Shown: positions 17,254 through 26,259, numbered from the stretch's first letter. The stretch is DNA of 42,659 nt from JBBQVS01 sp038211295 (GCA_038211295.1 JBBQVS010000030.1:1-42659); one strand, 5' to 3'. Numbers and translations are program-made. The notes: generated from the letters alone by a model not told the origin.

Positions 17254-18432
17254 ATGTATCTTTCGCATCTAACACTGAGCGAATTTCGTAATTACCGTCA
17301 ACTGAATTTTACGCTTGGCCCTGGCCTCTTCCTCTTTTATGGAGAGAACGCGCAGGGTAAAACAAACTTGCTCGAAGCCGTGAGTATGCTTTCTACCGCG
17401 ACCTCGTTTCATGCTGGTAGTGATCGCGAAGTTGTAAATTGGGACGCGCCCGACCATATCGCACGACTAGAGGCAACCGTCATTCGACGCACGGACGACT
17501 CTCATATCGAGCTTGTGATTTTCGATCCCTCGCCACTCTCACCAACCAACATGGTGCAAACGCCACGCATGGAAATGCCCGTCGGTACACCACGCAAGCG
17601 GATTAAAGTCAACGACCTGCCGCGTCGGGCGATAGACCTGATTGGGCAAATGAAGGTTGTCCTGTTCGCGCCAACCGACCTGCACCTCGTTGATGGCTCG
17701 CCCGACGAACGCCGCCGCTTCCTCGATAGAGCATTGTGTCAGATCTCGCCCCGCTATTGTCAGGACATCCTCAAGTATCGCAAGATTGTCCAGCAAAGGT
17801 CGGCTCTGCTCAAGCGTATTCGCGATGTGCAAGAAGACCCACGTCTTCTTGATTTTCTCGACGACCAACTTCTTACGCTGGCAACATCTATTATTGGCGA
17901 ACGCTACACTATGATCGACGCGCTTACACCAATCGCTGACGAATTTCAAGCAGCAATCAGTGGCAAACGTGAGCAGTTACAACTGCTCTATCACCCCTCG
18001 TTCAAGGTTGACGAGGCGTGGGATGTTGCGGTAGCGAAGCAGCAGTATCTCGCGCAACTTCACGCAATTCGCAAACGGGAGATAGCGCAGGGCGTGTGCT
18101 TGCTTGGCCCACATCGCGACGATCTGGAATTCATCGTCAATGGTGTCCCCATGCTTACCTATGGTTCTCGCGGACAACAGCGCACAGCCGCCCTTGCCAC
18201 AAAACTCGCCGAGCTGGCCTATATGCGCGACAGCACAGGAGACGAACCCATTCTCTTACTCGACGACGTGTTTAGCGAGCTTGACCACTTACGCAGAGAA
18301 TACCTGTTAGAGCAGGTACGGCAACAACAACAGGTCTTCCTGACCGCCACCGATCTGACAGGATTTCCCGCCGAAATCGTTTCACAGGCGCGTCTCTACC
18401 GCGTGGAGAACGGACGCATTACGGCCCGTTAG
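17254..18432 (+). CDS. recF: DNA replication and repair protein RecF
   Basis: A 392-residue SMC-like ATPase that helps load RecA at gaps together with RecO and RecR. It shows FRNYRQLNFTLGPGLFLFYG, Walker A GENAQGKTNLLEA (around residues 31-40), the LDRALCQ block in the middle, the ABC signature GSRGQQRTAAL, and Walker B PILLLDDVFSELD. Length and order are normal for RecF. It sits about 90 bases after dnaN. No gyrB follows; a minus-strand membrane protein gene does. Confidence 0.95.
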   Translation: MYLSHLTLSEFRNYRQLNFTLGPGLFLFYGENAQGKTNLLEAVSMLSTATSFHAGSDREVVNWDAPDHIARLEATVIRRTDDSHIELVIFDPSPLSPTNMVQTPRMEMPVGTPRKRIKVNDLPRRAIDLIGQMKVVLFAPTDLHLVDGSPDERRRFLDRALCQISPRYCQDILKYRKIVQQRSALLKRIRDVQEDPRLLDFLDDQLLTLATSIIGERYTMIDALTPIADEFQAAISGKREQLQLLYHPSFKVDEAWDVAVAKQQYLAQLHAIRKREIAQGVCLLGPHRDDLEFIVNGVPMLTYGSRGQQRTAALATKLAELAYMRDSTGDEPILLLDDVFSELDHLRREYLLEQVRQQQQVFLTATDLTGFPAEIVSQARLYRVENGRITAR

Positions 18433-18664
18433 TACCACCACGGCCCGCCACTACTATATACATCTTCGTGTAGCTCTGCCACACCTTGCAAGAGCAGCGC
18501 AACGCGTAGTATAGTAGTGACAGGGCTTGCCACCGTCATCTCCTTCTCGCCACCGTCATCTCCTTCTCACCCCTGTCATACAATTCATACACCTCTACAA
18601 AATCCATATCTCTTTATGCCCCTCTCACATCCTATTATGATCCTCTTATACTCCCTCGTCCCTA
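18433..18664. other. recF downstream region with inverted repeat and 20-base tandem repeat
   Basis: Arms CACTACTATA (18449-18458) and TATAGTAGTG (18510-18519) could form a long-range hairpin ending the recF transcript. Right after it GCCACCGTCATCTCCTTCTC occurs twice head to tail (18529-18548, 18549-18568), with a third, degenerate start. The strand is strongly pyrimidine-rich up to 18664. No gene was seen. Confidence 0.5.
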
Positions 18665-20224
18665 TTATTCACCCTGTTTACGCCCTGTATCATTTCGCAT
18701 TTTCGTCACTTTATCGCGCAACTGTGTCCATGTTTGCTGCACGGCGGCTACCTCACCGGCGTTCGGCACAGTGCGTCCGTAGCGAGTGGCGGTGTATGCC
18801 TCGGTGATGCGGCTTAGCTCTGGTTCAGTCAGGGGGAGGCGAGTGTGTAGACGTCCCCGAAATTCGTAGGGCGTTTCGTCGCGCTTACGCGGATAGCCGC
18901 GTTCCGCCGCCCAGCACAACATAGCGCGATAGACTTCGCGAACACTCTGTACCGTCGCCTCGCTTGCGATCTCCTCTTTCACCGTATCACTCAATGACAC
19001 CAATATAGGACGCGCAAAGAGACGTTGCCACAACGCACGGAAGAATGTTCGTATCTGTGTCAGCAACAAACTCCATGACCACAAGCTCTCATGTACCTCG
19101 TCTGCACTTACCACCCCTCTTCTTCCTGTAGGTCTTCTTTGACGAAGCAAACGCACGATCAGCACTACCAGTAATAACAACAGGAGAGGTACTAATATCT
19201 CGCCCGCAAGCTGAAAGAACTCATTTGAATTCTGTGGAGCAGTTGTCTGAGGCGAAAGACAACGCAAAGCATTGGGGTACTTATGACAAAAAGCTACCGT
19301 GTCTGCCGCCTTGCTAGCGGGAAACTGTATCTTGAGATGAAGTGTTTGAAATAGCCAGATCGCGGGAATCGCGAATATGGAAACAACAAACGCGAGGGCA
19401 TAGGTAAGCCATCCGTAGAAGATGGAGACGGGCGTAAAGACACTTTGCGCGTCCGCGAGAAATGCCGGACTAGCGATAGCACCGATCAGGAGTGCAAGCA
19501 GAAAGAGGACAACGCCAAAACCAAGAATGATGGTCAACAGCGAACGTTCTTGCGAAAAAACATTGCCCTGTAAGCCAGAACGATAGGTTGTACGTACAAA
19601 AGAGATTTGCGCGAGGGCGTGAGCCAGTAGCGCGAGGAGTAAGAAGAGTGGCATGAGCAACAGAAGCAAGAACTCATTAGAAGATGTTGTACTTGTAGCT
19701 GCTTGAAAGATAATCACAGTGAGTAGTATACCGACGCCAATACGTAACGCCATGAACACGTTCCCTGGCTCGTGTGCGCTCTGCCCCAGACGCAGACTAC
19801 GCCAGTAAAAGTAACAGACAAGCGCGATAATGCCAACAATATGAAACGCTTCTGCTCCCAAAGAAAATACATCGCCAATAAGATTTCCCAACCACAGGGG
19901 ATTGTAAAATGGGAACGACGCGGCATACAGACCTGACCATAACGAAAAGAGCGTTGTACTCACAAGCAATACAATAACCAGTGGTGGTGTTGGAAACGCT
20001 ACGACAGCCCGCGGAGGCTCACCAGTGGAAGCGACATGTCGCGATATTGACGTATTCGATAACCAGCAAAGAGCAAGTAGCAGCACAAATGGCACCCAGA
20101 GGGGTAGGAAAAACGCATGAGTCGCGGAACTCCCAACTCCCGCCTGCGCGATAATAAGCGCGTCAATCCAACATGCCTCCATTGCGGCAAAAAGATATGG
20201 TAACAGACGTTCGCCCCAACTCAT
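18665..20224 (-). CDS. Membrane protein with C-terminal DUF4129 domain
   Basis: About 519 residues with roughly nine hydrophobic segments up to residue 370. A cytosolic C-terminal domain matches the DUF4129 pattern (VREVYRAMLCWAAERGYPRKRDETPYEFRGRL, then ITEAYTATRYG). DUF4129 proteins usually lie beside MoxR, DUF58 and transglutaminase-like genes and are of unknown function. Here the MoxR-DUF58 pair is about 13 kb away. I prefer ATG at 20224, preceded by GGAAAGG. The longer TTG frame, starting at 20335, would run through the region next to the LacI operator. Confidence 0.78.
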   Translation of the reverse strand: MSWGERLLPYLFAAMEACWIDALIIAQAGVGSSATHAFFLPLWVPFVLLLALCWLSNTSISRHVASTGEPPRAVVAFPTPPLVIVLLVSTTLFSLWSGLYAASFPFYNPLWLGNLIGDVFSLGAEAFHIVGIIALVCYFYWRSLRLGQSAHEPGNVFMALRIGVGILLTVIIFQAATSTTSSNEFLLLLLMPLFLLLALLAHALAQISFVRTTYRSGLQGNVFSQERSLLTIILGFGVVLFLLALLIGAIASPAFLADAQSVFTPVSIFYGWLTYALAFVVSIFAIPAIWLFQTLHLKIQFPASKAADTVAFCHKYPNALRCLSPQTTAPQNSNEFFQLAGEILVPLLLLLLVVLIVRLLRQRRPTGRRGVVSADEVHESLWSWSLLLTQIRTFFRALWQRLFARPILVSLSDTVKEEIASEATVQSVREVYRAMLCWAAERGYPRKRDETPYEFRGRLHTRLPLTEPELSRITEAYTATRYGRTVPNAGEVAAVQQTWTQLRDKVTKMRNDTGRKQGE

Positions 20225-20360
20225 GTGATAAACCTTTCCGCTGTGCAACTGCGCTTGCAGAGAATTGTATGCGGTTCCGTCCTCGCTGTCAAACGCCTCC
20301 CCTTTACATATTCCATTCGAGTATGCTATGCTCAACGTGTACTATTGCAACGAGGCGCAA

Positions 20361-20374
20361 TGGAAGCGTTTCCA
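20361..20374. promoter_or_regulatory. LacI-family operator upstream of the lacI-type gene
   Basis: TGGAAGCGTTTCCA is a 14-bp near-perfect palindrome around a central CG, the classic LacI/GalR-family operator form. It lies 46 bases before the regulator start, just downstream of a possible -10 TACTAT (20340-20345). That placement suggests autoregulation. It could also affect the divergent DUF4129 gene. Confidence 0.8.
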
Positions 20375-20419
20375 TGAGGAAAACTGACACCACCATGAGA
20401 CGTTAGAAGGTGGAACCGA

Positions 20420-21436
20420 ATGACAGCACATCCAACCATCCACGATGTAGCGCGAATAGCGGGCGTCGGCATTGGCACCGTTTCGCGTGTCCTCAATGAC
20501 CATCCCAGTGTGCGACCCGCGACGCGTGAGAAGGTCCTTTTGGCGATCACACAGTTACATTTCAAGCCCAACCCGATTGCCCGTAGCATGATTTCCAAGC
20601 AAACAGGCTCAATTGGTGTGATCGTCCCGTTCTTCACGCGCCCGTTTCATACCGAAGTATTGCGCGGTGTTCAAAACGCGCTTTCACGCGCACAGAAAGA
20701 GTTAGTTATTTACAATGTCGAGAACGACACGCAACGTGACCACTACTTTTCTGCAATTCCAATGCATCGCAAGGTTGATGGCTTGCTCATCATCTCGCTG
20801 CCTCCTGGTGACGCCTTTGCGTGCGGTTTTCGCGAGGTAGGCCTGCCCACTGTCCTGGTAGATGCCTATAGTCCCCATATCACGTCGCTGGTCATCAACA
20901 ATGTCGAGGGTGCATACCAGGCCGTCAAGAGCTTAATTAACAGGGGACATCAGCGCATCGGGTTTATCAACGGCATTATCGAGGGAAACTTCAAGTTCAA
21001 TCAAGCCAATGATCGCTTGATTGGTTTTCATCGTGCGCTGGGAGAGGCTGCTTTGCTCTTCGAGCCTGATTTAATGGTTGAAAGTGAATGGAATCGTCAG
21101 GCGGGTCGCGCGGCCGCTCTGCGCCTGCTCACGCGCAACCCACGTCCAACGGCTATCTTTGCATCTTCAGACATGCAAGCGATTGGCGTCCTTGAAGCCG
21201 CACGTCAATTACACATTTCCGTACCCACACAACTCGCGGTAATTGGCTTCGACGATATCGAAGTAGCGGAATTGCTAGACTTGAGCACGGTACAGCAACC
21301 AATGCAGCAGATGGGCGAGCAGGGCGTAGCAAAGCTACTTGAATTGATGGCAGAGCCGCAACGACTACCGGAGCTTATCCGCCTGTCCACCACACTTATC
21401 GAGCGCAATACAACAGGAAGATCACTATCTCTGTAG
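20420..21436 (+). CDS. LacI/GalR-family transcriptional regulator of the sugar operon
   Basis: A 338-residue repressor of normal family length. Residues 5-50 form the HTH and hinge (TIHDVARIAGVGIGTVSRVLND, then KPNPIARSM). The rest is a periplasmic-binding-like sensor domain (GSIGVIVPFF, DGLLIISLP, RGHQRIGFINGII, TAIFASSDMQAIGVLEAA, VIGFDDIEVAELL). These proteins release DNA when a sugar binds. Operator-like palindromes lie upstream of this gene and between the kinase and the binding protein. The regulator, kinase and transporter therefore very likely form one regulon. AAGGTGG precedes the ATG. Confidence 0.92.
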   Translation: MTAHPTIHDVARIAGVGIGTVSRVLNDHPSVRPATREKVLLAITQLHFKPNPIARSMISKQTGSIGVIVPFFTRPFHTEVLRGVQNALSRAQKELVIYNVENDTQRDHYFSAIPMHRKVDGLLIISLPPGDAFACGFREVGLPTVLVDAYSPHITSLVINNVEGAYQAVKSLINRGHQRIGFINGIIEGNFKFNQANDRLIGFHRALGEAALLFEPDLMVESEWNRQAGRAAALRLLTRNPRPTAIFASSDMQAIGVLEAARQLHISVPTQLAVIGFDDIEVAELLDLSTVQQPMQQMGEQGVAKLLELMAEPQRLPELIRLSTTLIERNTTGRSLSL

Positions 21437-21475
21437 TTCCTTTTATGCACTAGAGTTGGCAGATGGAGTAGACTT

Positions 21476-22414
21476 GTGGCATATTTTGATGTTCTCGCAA
21501 TTGGTGAAACGCTTGTTGACGCGATAGCCGTAGAAAAAGGGAAATCCCTGGCACAAACACGGCACTTTCAGATGCATCTTGGAGGTTCCGTTGCCAACAT
21601 TGCTTGCGCGGTTGCGCTTTTGGGCGGATATGCGGGCCTCATTTCGCAGGTTGGCGATGACGAGGCCGGACGTATGTGTCGCACTCAGTTACAACGAGCA
21701 GGCGTTGACGTTGCCGCGCTTCACATTGCACGCGACCTTGCTACCACGCACGCCTATATTTCTCGTACAGAAGGCACACCTGAATTTCGCATTGAGCGCG
21801 GTGCTGATGCCAGTTTACAGTTAGATATACAGGACACACAATGCATCACGTTCGCGCGTATTGTTCATGCCTCTACGTTCGCGCTCTCCGTTGACCCACT
21901 GCGTAGCAGTGTCATCGAGGCACTGACACAGGGCTACCACGCGGGAAAAATCATCTCGCTTGACCCAAATTATCACCCACACATCTGGCCCAACCAGCAG
22001 GAGGCACGGGCAGTCCTCGCGCGTCTCTATCCAATGGTCACGATTACCAAACCCTCGCTTGACGACGCGACACGAATTTTCGGTGTCGGCAAAAGCAACG
22101 AAGAGTATATTCAGTGTTTTCTAGACCTGGGGGTCAAACTCGTTGTGTTGACAACAGGCCCCAATGATGTGTACATCGCGGATCAGCAGGGGTATCGCGC
22201 CCATGTCCCCGTTTCTCCCACACCCGTCGCGGATGTCACCGGTGCCGGCGACTGGTTTTGGGCGGCCTTCATGGTGGCTCATCTCGATGGCCTGCCACCT
22301 GTAAAAGCGGTTCAGTTCGCAATTAAGGTCGCGCACTACAAGATTGGGTTTGTCGGCCCCCTCTTTACACCCATTGATCGCGAAAAGCTGTACGCGGAAA
22401 CATTTACTTTCTGA
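21476..22414 (+). CDS. PfkB-family sugar kinase (fructokinase-like)
   Basis: A 312-residue ribokinase-fold enzyme that phosphorylates a sugar with ATP. The N-terminal signature is GGSVANIACAVALLGG (about residues 35-50). The C-terminal signature is DVTGAGDWFWAAFMVA, whose GAGD holds the catalytic Asp. TKPSLDDATRIFG is also family-typical. The sugar is not determined; fructose or a related hexose is plausible. GTG at 21476 follows GATGGAG. It lies 39 bases behind the LacI gene, so the two are probably co-transcribed, and ahead of the sugar transporter genes. Confidence 0.9.
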   Translation: MAYFDVLAIGETLVDAIAVEKGKSLAQTRHFQMHLGGSVANIACAVALLGGYAGLISQVGDDEAGRMCRTQLQRAGVDVAALHIARDLATTHAYISRTEGTPEFRIERGADASLQLDIQDTQCITFARIVHASTFALSVDPLRSSVIEALTQGYHAGKIISLDPNYHPHIWPNQQEARAVLARLYPMVTITKPSLDDATRIFGVGKSNEEYIQCFLDLGVKLVVLTTGPNDVYIADQQGYRAHVPVSPTPVADVTGAGDWFWAAFMVAHLDGLPPVKAVQFAIKVAHYKIGFVGPLFTPIDREKLYAETFTF

Positions 22415-22419
22415 GTTTT

Positions 22420-22791
22420 TTATGGTATTGTTTGATTAGCGCATAGAAACGTTTCCAAACAGGATTTCTCTTGTGCAGCATCCTCCATTGTGAGATTTGT
22501 AATGTTCGCAGCGTACTTTCTATTTGGGCAACGAAGAACCGTAAGCGTGTTCTCGTTGACGATCAGGAAAGGAGTCGGGGCCGTCTGAAACGTTCCGGTG
22601 AGTGTATTCCGTGATACGATATACGCAGGGCATTTCTCTTCAGACACACTGTATAGACTCATGGTCTCGCGCTCACATCCACGAGATAGGTTACAGTTGT
22701 AGCAGACTTTCAAAAGTATTTGGAGGTTTGATGGGCATAGAAGCTCAAGCACAGCACAACTGCGTGTTGTGTCTTTGACCTCTATCCACAA
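22420..22791 (-). CDS. Possible Cys-rich small protein (doubtful)
   Basis: An open frame of up to 123 codons opposite the transporter leader. Cysteines are clustered (CYNCNLSRGCE) and the stretch GTFQTAPTPFLIVNENTLTVL reads like real protein. Against it: the only upstream start is TTG without a clear ribosome site (ATG inside the frame gives about 80 residues), and its 3' end covers the LacI operator. It could be a decayed or genuine small gene, or chance. No family was recognised. Confidence 0.22.
   Translation of the reverse strand: MWIEVKDTTRSCAVLELLCPSNLQILLKVCYNCNLSRGCERETMSLYSVSEEKCPAYIVSRNTLTGTFQTAPTPFLIVNENTLTVLRCPNRKYAANITNLTMEDAAQEKSCLETFLCANQTIP
22444..22457. promoter_or_regulatory. 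LacI-family operator before the sugar transporter genes
   Basis: TAGAAACGTTTCCA differs from the palindrome TGGAAACGTTTCCA at one base and shares its core with the site at 20361. It lies about 366 bases before the binding-protein start, implying a long leader or a promoter near the kinase stop. Confidence 0.75.
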
Positions 22792-22823
22792 ATCAACACC
22801 GTTAGTCCAAAGGAGGACAATCC

Positions 22824-24170
22824 GTGATTAATCAACCTGAGCAGCGTGAAGCTCTTGACGAAATTGTTGGAAACATGCGTTCTGGACGCATGAAGCGTCG
22901 TACCTTCCTCGAACGCGCAGTCGCTATTGGCTTGTCCAGCACTGCGGCCCTCTCTCTTCTCGAAGCTTGTGGCGGTAGCAGTGGTAGCACCAGTAGTGGC
23001 CCCGTAACGATTGTGTGGCAGAGCGAGAACGACACCTCTGGCGCCTATGACCAGATCGTAAAAAACTTCAACAGCTCACAGAAAGACGTTCACGTCACCT
23101 GGAACAACGGGCCGAGTGGGACTGCTGACATCATGACCGTGTACCGCAACATGCTACGAGCACGCGGTGCCACGATTGACCTGATGTCCATTGACGTGGT
23201 TTTCCCTGCCGAGTTTGGCACCAGTGGATGGGTTGTGCCGCTTGATGACAAGTGGTCGGCAAGTGAACGCGCGAAATACCTTCCTGGCCCCTTGAAGAGT
23301 TGCACCTTTGGCGGCAAAATCTGGGCGGCTCCATTCCGCACAGACATCGGTCTCATGTATTACCGCAAGGACATCATCACTAAGCCCCCTGTCTCGTGGG
23401 AAGAACTGACAACGATGGCAGCCGCGAACAAGAGCAAAGCCAAATACGGCTATGTCTGGCAGGCAAACCAGTCTGAGAGCCTCGTGTGTGACTTCAACGA
23501 AGTTCTCAACGGCTATGGTGGCTCAATTCTGGACGCCAACGACCCTACAAAGGTCACGGTCAATAGCCCAGAAGGTGTGGCAGCAGTCGATAAAATGGCA
23601 AGCTGGGTCGGCACTATCTCGCCTACCGCCGTCACTACCTACTCCGAGGAGCCATCACGTAGCACTTGGCAGAACGGCGACTCCATTTTCATGCGTAACT
23701 GGCCCTATGCATATTCGCTGGGCAACGATCCTGCCAAGTCGAAGGTCGCCGGCAAATTCGATGTTCACCCCATGCTGTATGGTGGCAGCAACACAACAGG
23801 ACACTCCACTACCGGCGGATGGAATCTCGCGATCAACGCATACACCAGTACAGATAAGCAGAATGCGGCATGGAAGTTCATGCAGTACCTACTTGGGCCA
23901 GAGGCACAAAAGGTTGGTGCTACCGTTGCATCGTTTACTGTTGCGCTACAAAGCGTGTATGGTGACGCGGATGTGCAGTCGAAGCAACCATTCTTCAGCA
24001 AGCTCACGGACAGTTTGCAAAACGCGCTGCCGCGCCCAATCACTCCCCGCTACGTCGATGTGACCAACGCCATTCAACTGCGTATTCATCAGGCATTGAC
24101 CAAACAATCGACCACCAGTGCCGCCCTGGCAGCACTTACCACAGACTTGCAACCACTGGTGAAAAAATAG
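22824..24170 (+). CDS. Sugar ABC transporter substrate-binding lipoprotein (SBP family 1), Tat-type signal
   Basis: A 448-residue binding protein. The N-terminus has a twin-arginine motif KRRTFLER (Arg25-Arg26), a hydrophobic stretch and lipobox LLEAC (Cys49), so it is probably exported folded and lipid-anchored. An unusual 20-residue leader precedes the Tat motif. The mature part looks like family 1 (MalE type): VTIVWQSEND at the start, FNSSQKDVHVTW, APFRTDIGLMYYRKDI, and GGWNLAINAYTSTDKQNAAWKFMQYL. It captures the sugar for the two permeases that follow. The GTG start is preceded by AAAGGAGGAC. Confidence 0.92.
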   Translation: MINQPEQREALDEIVGNMRSGRMKRRTFLERAVAIGLSSTAALSLLEACGGSSGSTSSGPVTIVWQSENDTSGAYDQIVKNFNSSQKDVHVTWNNGPSGTADIMTVYRNMLRARGATIDLMSIDVVFPAEFGTSGWVVPLDDKWSASERAKYLPGPLKSCTFGGKIWAAPFRTDIGLMYYRKDIITKPPVSWEELTTMAAANKSKAKYGYVWQANQSESLVCDFNEVLNGYGGSILDANDPTKVTVNSPEGVAAVDKMASWVGTISPTAVTTYSEEPSRSTWQNGDSIFMRNWPYAYSLGNDPAKSKVAGKFDVHPMLYGGSNTTGHSTTGGWNLAINAYTSTDKQNAAWKFMQYLLGPEAQKVGATVASFTVALQSVYGDADVQSKQPFFSKLTDSLQNALPRPITPRYVDVTNAIQLRIHQALTKQSTTSAALAALTTDLQPLVKK

Positions 24171-24194
24171 TATCCTGTAGATTGTAGATAGAGC

Positions 24195-24238
24195 GTGATA
24201 GAGTGAGTGTCCCTTTCAGGTGGCTCTCATTCTATCAC
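24195..24238 (+). terminator. Intercistronic stem-loop after the binding-protein gene
   Basis: GTGATAGAGTGAG (24195-24207) pairs with CTCATTCTATCAC (24226-24238), 13 bp with one wobble. Such hairpins between a binding-protein gene and its permeases often let the first cistron be made in excess, by partial termination or mRNA protection. That role is inferred. Confidence 0.6.
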
Positions 24239-24351
24239 TTCACAGGGGGCTTCTTCACCTGTTCATTGTAGCGGTTGGGAAGAGAAAGTCAGAGCTTCCG
24301 CGCTTCTTTCAGCACCTGACCGACATGTACCCAAAGAAGGGGATAAGCGTC

Positions 24352-25275
24352 ATGGCGACACAAGCGGCAAAGGTATCTACGCGCAAGGAGAGTTTGCGCG
24401 AACGCTTAGATGCAGGAAGCGGACTGCTCCCGTACTTTCTTGTAGCTCCGACCCTGCTCGTCATTTTAATCATCGCGGTCTATCCTATCATCGATGCAAT
24501 TCGTATCAGTTTTACCGACAACCCTCTCATCGCAAGCCCGGCATTCGCGGGTCTCAGCAATTATGGGAAAGTTTTGGGCGACACAATTTTCCGCGAGTCA
24601 ATCGGGAACACGCTGATTTATAGTGCTATCAGTGTTGTGCTGGAAACCTTCCTGGGCCTTCTCATCGCGCTACTCATCAACAGAACGTTCCCTGGGCGTG
24701 GCCTGGTGCGAACGGCTATTCTCATTCCTTGGGCCTTCCCAACTATCGTTTCGGCACAAATCTGGCTTCTCATGTACAATGACCAGACGGGTATTATCAC
24801 CTCGATCTTGCAAGGTCTACATTTGCTGGCTCCCGGCGACATTCTGACGCGTACAAACGCGGGCATTCTCACCGCCGCTATCATTACAGACGTGTGGAAA
24901 ACAACACCATTCATGGCTCTGCTCTTGCTCGCTGGCCTACAAGTCATTCCTGCGGACCTCTATGAGGCGGCGAGCGTTGACGGCAGCACACGTTGGCAGC
25001 AATTCTGGAGTATCACGATGCCGATGCTCAAAAACTCACTCTTGATCGCCCTACTCTTCCGTGTCCTGGACGCGCTGCGAGCGTTTGATCTGTTCTTCCT
25101 GTTTGGTGGTCGGCAGGTTCAATCCATCGCTTCCTATGCATACAATAACATGTTTCAAGGAACAGGGCCGGACTTCGCCCCTGGCGCGGCTTCCGCTATC
25201 GTGCTCTTCCTGATATGTGTCATTGTAAGTAGTATCTTTGTATCGCTCATGGGCGGTATCGCACGACAGGACTAA
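24352..25275 (+). CDS. Sugar ABC transporter permease (MalF/UgpA type)
   Basis: A 307-residue inner-membrane permease with six main hydrophobic segments (PYFLVAPTLLVILIIAVYPII first). The cytosolic EAA loop EAASVDGSTRWQQFWSITMPML contacts the ATPase. I start at ATG 24352, preceded by AGAAGGGG. A longer frame from 24220 would run through the intercistronic hairpin and lacks the usual N-terminal look. It pairs with the next permease. No ATPase gene is present in the cluster, so a shared ATPase (MsiK-like) encoded elsewhere is likely. Confidence 0.92.
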   Translation: MATQAAKVSTRKESLRERLDAGSGLLPYFLVAPTLLVILIIAVYPIIDAIRISFTDNPLIASPAFAGLSNYGKVLGDTIFRESIGNTLIYSAISVVLETFLGLLIALLINRTFPGRGLVRTAILIPWAFPTIVSAQIWLLMYNDQTGIITSILQGLHLLAPGDILTRTNAGILTAAIITDVWKTTPFMALLLLAGLQVIPADLYEAASVDGSTRWQQFWSITMPMLKNSLLIALLFRVLDALRAFDLFFLFGGRQVQSIASYAYNNMFQGTGPDFAPGAASAIVLFLICVIVSSIFVSLMGGIARQD

Positions 25276-25299
25276 GACTCGCTGAAAGGAGCACATATC

Positions 25300-26202
25300 A
25301 TGGCAGTTCAAGAACAAGTTGTACCTCTGGCAAAAGCGAAAGTGCGCTCGGCACGGGGTGTTTCCGAACGGAAAGAGAATCGCGTTGGCCTCTACATCGC
25401 AGTTGCGGTAGTGGTCTTCATCGCACTTGCTCCATTTTACTGGACGGTAATCACCTCCATCAAGAGCGCGGTTGAACTCAACGCATCGCCGCCAACCATC
25501 GTCCCTCATACCTTTGAGCCAGGGAACTACTCGTCCGCGCTCACCAGCGTCTCGCCGGCCTTCGCGAAGGACCTACTAAACAGCACAATTATCGCGATCT
25601 GTACAACAGTTCTCGCTCTCATCTTTGGCTCGCTCTCCGCATACGCGATTGCACGTTTGAAGTTCCGAGGCAAAGCTCTTACTCTAGCGATAGTGCTTTC
25701 CGTCAATATGTTTCCACTTATCGCGTTGGTGGGGCCGCTCTTTGTCCTCTTCACCAATCCCGCGTTCCGTATCTACAACACGTATATCGCCTTGATTATC
25801 CCAAACCTGGTGGTCGCCCTTCCGCTTACTACCTGGTTCCTGACATCGTTTTTCCGTGATCTGCCCGCTGACCTGGAAGAAGCGGCGCGTGTCGATGGTG
25901 CGTCCCGTCTGCGAACACTCTGGGAGGTTATCGTTCCCCTGACAGCTCCAGGAGTCTTCGCTGCTGCTATTCTCTCGTTTATTGCGTCCTGGAATGACTT
26001 TCTGTTTGGCCTCACGCTGACCGCGAACTCAGACGCGCAACCCGTAACGGTAGCTATTCCACTCTTCAACGGCGAGCATCAGATTGCTTACGGCGAGATC
26101 GCCGCCGCAGCCGTCATCGTGACCGTTCCACTGGTGATTATGGTGCTGATCTTCCAGCGCCGCATCGTGTCGGGCCTGACAGCGGGTGCCGTCAAAGGCT
26201 AG
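25300..26202 (+). CDS. Sugar ABC transporter permease (MalG/UgpE type)
   Basis: A 300-residue permease with six hydrophobic segments. It has the EAA loop EEAARVDGASRLRTLWEVIVPLTAPG and the typical SWNDFLFGLTLT block near the C-terminus. It forms a heterodimer with the preceding permease. GAAAGGAGC precedes the ATG, 25 bases after the upstream stop. It is the last gene of the LacI-PfkB-transporter module and ends in a strong terminator. Confidence 0.92.
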   Translation: MAVQEQVVPLAKAKVRSARGVSERKENRVGLYIAVAVVVFIALAPFYWTVITSIKSAVELNASPPTIVPHTFEPGNYSSALTSVSPAFAKDLLNSTIIAICTTVLALIFGSLSAYAIARLKFRGKALTLAIVLSVNMFPLIALVGPLFVLFTNPAFRIYNTYIALIIPNLVVALPLTTWFLTSFFRDLPADLEEAARVDGASRLRTLWEVIVPLTAPGVFAAAILSFIASWNDFLFGLTLTANSDAQPVTVAIPLFNGEHQIAYGEIAAAAVIVTVPLVIMVLIFQRRIVSGLTAGAVKG

Positions 26203-26210
26203 TTTTTTCT

Positions 26211-26259
26211 ACAAAGAAGCGCGACTCTCGCTATAAAGGTTAGAGTCGCGCTTCTTTGT
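26211..26259. terminator. Perfect 18-bp bidirectional terminator
   Basis: Arms 26211-26228 and 26242-26259 are perfectly complementary (ACAAAGAAGCGCGACTCT). T-rich stretches lie on the outer sides. It separates the convergent permease and superoxide dismutase genes. Confidence 0.85.

Larger units (their letters stand above)
22415..22823 (+). other. Long 5' region of the sugar transporter with operator and possible leader peptide
   Basis: About 409 bases between the kinase and the binding protein. It holds the second LacI operator (22444-22457). A 15-codon frame, MGIEAQAQHNCVLCL, runs from ATG 22731 to a stop at 22778, with TTGGAGG just before it. A small hairpin CACAAC...GTTGTG lies inside this frame. 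A good ribosome site, AAAGGAGGAC, precedes the binding-protein start. Whether the short frame is translated is unknown. Confidence 0.35.

Noticed and set aside
18529..18568. Start of a CRISPR array
   Set aside because: Two 20-base units are directly adjacent without spacers; it is a simple tandem duplication. No cas gene is present.
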